From contig CAWKLE010000003.1 in assembly GCA_963850415.1 (NCBI GenBank), positions 1,116,001 through 1,180,000 on the forward strand: a DNA stretch of 64,000 bases, read 5' to 3'. The translations under genes and the position numbers were made by a program. Below are positions 62,705-64,000 of this stretch, in pieces (position 1 is the stretch's first letter; each line of letters opens with the position of its first letter). The notes under the pieces are model-generated. The model did not search any database. It was not told the origin of the DNA and saw nothing but the letters and a program-made list of their open reading frames with translations. Origin of the DNA: VAXT01 sp963850415 (GTDB taxonomy: Bacteria; Actinomycetota; Thermoleophilia; Gaiellales; Gaiellaceae).

Positions 62705-64000
62705 GCCGCTCTACACCGCGGCCGAGATGCGGACCGCGGAGGAGGCGTACCCGGGAACCGTTGACGAGCTGATGGAGCGCGCGGGGCGGGCGGTCGCCCA
62801 GCACGCGCTCGAGGACTTCGGCGACGCGCGCCACTACACGGTCGTCTGCGGGGGCGGTTCGAACGGCGGCGACGGCCACGTGGCCGCGCGAGTGCTCGAA
62901 GAGGCTGGCCGCGACGTGCTCGTCGTCGACGTCAAGCCCGAGGACGAGGAGAAGGAGCTCGGCGACCCGGACGTGCTCATCGACGCGGTCTTCGGCACCG
63001 GTTTCGAGGGCGAGCCGCGCCCGGGAGCGGCGCGGCTGATCGAGCAGATCAACGACCTCGGCGCGCCCGTGCTCAGCGTCGACCTTCCGTCGGGCGTGGA
63101 TGCGTCGACGGGCGAGGTGGCCGGCGCCGCCGTGGACGCGGACCTGACCGTCACGTTCCACGGTGAGAAGGTCGGCCACTACGTGACTCCCGGCGCGTTC
63201 CTCGCCGGCTACATCGAGGTGGCCGACATCGGACTCGAGCAGATCGAGACGGAGAACGGACGCGTGTCCAGGCCGATCCTCGACCGGGTTCCGCGGCGCA
63301 GCCCCGAGGGCAACAAGTACACCTCCGGCCACGTGGTCGTCGTCGGCGGATCGCGCGGGATGACCGGCGCGCCCTGCCTGTCGGCGCTCGCCGCGTTCCG
63401 GTCCGACGCGGGGTACGTGACGCTGGCCGGCCCGGAGCCTGCGATACGTGTGTTCGAGAGCTGGGTGCTGGAGGCGGTGAAGCGGCAGTTGTCCTCGGAC
63501 GGCGAAGGGCTCGTGACCGAGGACGCCGCGGCCACGGTCCTGGAGCTGGTCGAGAAGGCGGGAGCGCTTGCGATCGGCCCGGGCCTCGGGCGGAGCGACG
63601 GCACGAAGGCGTTCGTGAGGCGAGTGCTCGCAGAGGCGAAGCTGCCGACGGTCGTCGACGGCGACGCTCTCTGGGCGCTCGAGCCGGCCGAGTGGCCCGC
63701 CCCACGTGTCCTGACTCCGCACTCCGGCGAGCTGGGCCGGCTGATCGGCGAGGAGGCGTCGTGGGTGGACGCGCACCGGGTGGCGGCCGTGCGCCGCGCG
63801 GTCGAGCGCTTCGGCTGCGTCGTCCTGCTCAAGGGCGCCGGGACGCTGATCGCAGCGCCTGGAACAGGCGTCCTTGTCGACGGGGGCGACCCGAGCCTCG
63901 CCACGGCCGGGACCGGCGACGTCCTGACTGGGGTGATCGCCGCGTTCCTCGCCAAGGGCATGGACGCACGGCTGGCGACGGCCGCGGGCGCAACGGCGCA
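62697..64000 (+). CDS. nnr: Bifunctional NAD(P)HX epimerase/ADP-dependent dehydratase (cut by window edge)
   Basis: Repairs hydrated NAD(P)H. The frame is open from ATG 62697 to the window end (434 codons visible). N-terminal YjeF epimerase: EPLYTAAEMRTAEEAYPGTV, VVCGGGSNGGDGHVAARVLE, VFGTGFEGEPRPG and SVDLPSGVDASTGEV. C-terminal dehydratase: GNKYTSGHVVVVGGSRGMTG, LAIGPGLGRSDGTKAFVR, RVLTPHSGELGRLIGEEASW, VVLLKGAGTLIAAPGTG and ATAGTGDVLTGVIAAFLAKG. Both domains are intact as far as seen. It overlaps acpS by eight bases. Confidence 0.94.
   Translation, partial: MREPLYTAAEMRTAEEAYPGTVDELMERAGRAVAQHALEDFGDARHYTVVCGGGSNGGDGHVAARVLEEAGRDVLVVDVKPEDEEKELGDPDVLIDAVFGTGFEGEPRPGAARLIEQINDLGAPVLSVDLPSGVDASTGEVAGAAVDADLTVTFHGEKVGHYVTPGAFLAGYIEVADIGLEQIETENGRVSRPILDRVPRRSPEGNKYTSGHVVVVGGSRGMTGAPCLSALAAFRSDAGYVTLAGPEPAIRVFESWVLEAVKRQLSSDGEGLVTEDAAATVLELVEKAGALAIGPGLGRSDGTKAFVRRVLAEAKLPTVVDGDALWALEPAEWPAPRVLTPHSGELGRLIGEEASWVDAHRVAAVRRAVERFGCVVLLKGAGTLIAAPGTGVLVDGGDPSLATAGTGDVLTGVIAAFLAKGMDARLATAAGATA

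Noticed and set aside
1..64000. CRISPR array, prophage or toxin-antitoxin system
   Set aside because: No regularly spaced repeats, integrase, phage structural genes or recognisable toxin-antitoxin pair were found.

Overview
The window looks like a chromosome fragment of a high-GC actinobacterium, most likely from the Thermoleophilia (Gaiellales/Solirubrobacterales-like). This is an inference from gene content: rplM-rpsI-glmM-glmS in a row, a GuaB3-type IMP dehydrogenase homologue beside guaA, acpS followed by a fused NAD(P)HX epimerase/dehydratase, and many GTG/TTG starts. Genes are dense, overlap by 1-11 bases in short operons, and there are no rRNA, tRNA, CRISPR, phage or insertion-sequence genes. 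|| Layout. 1-4.5 kb (minus): exonuclease VII (xseA, edge-cut xseB), a small unknown protein, a membrane-anchored coiled-coil protein, a UbiA-like membrane protein and a UbiE-like methyltransferase. 4.5-5.4 kb: two unknown plus-strand genes. 5.4-8.7 kb (minus): the most unusual region, an operon with MauE-like and MauD-like redox proteins, small membrane proteins and two tandem Tat-exported proteins with 21 cysteines each. 8.7-13.8 kb: proline dehydrogenase, an orphan OppB-type permease, a secreted-type glycosidase domain protein, an M32 carboxypeptidase and a VOC protein. 13.8-18.8 kb: acetyltransferase, methyltransferase with a palindromic operator, FabL-type enoyl-ACP reductase and two exporters. 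18.8-24.7 kb: tyrosine catabolism (hpd, FAH-family hydrolase, hmgA) with a CDF metal transporter inside and an FAD monooxygenase after it. 24.7-32.1 kb: HAD phosphatase, AlkA-like glycosylase, GST-like protein, acetyltransferase, hydrolases and secreted proteins. 32.1-44.4 kb: housekeeping genes murI, rph, mgtC-like, rdgB, cupin, BrkB, roadblock, pyrE, HU, pyrF, D,D-carboxypeptidase, PfkB kinase, guaB3 and guaA. 44.4-47 kb: a small inverted-repeat element, a phospholipase D-like protein and a branched-chain amino-acid-type binding protein. 47-53.7 kb: uracil-DNA glycosylase-like, MFS, rplM, rpsI, glmM, glmS and a GGDEF protein. 53.7-58.3 kb (minus): a two-ATPase ABC protein with a large FtsX-type permease. 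58.3-64 kb: CGNR regulator, permease-YHS fusion, sorbosone-dehydrogenase-like protein, arfB, HAD-IIA phosphatase, acpS and the start of nnr. || Two window-wide patterns matter for use of this annotation. First, many genes lack a Shine-Dalgarno site and instead have a TAnnnT -10 hexamer ending 6-8 bases before the start codon, indicating leaderless transcription; this rule helps choose starts. Second, six genes (the second Cys-rich gene, hmgA, murI, guaA, the FtsX permease and arfB) carry one or more small indels. Because murI and guaA are normally essential and most indels lie in short G/C runs, sequencing or assembly error is the likeliest cause; these genes are annotated over their full restored span.
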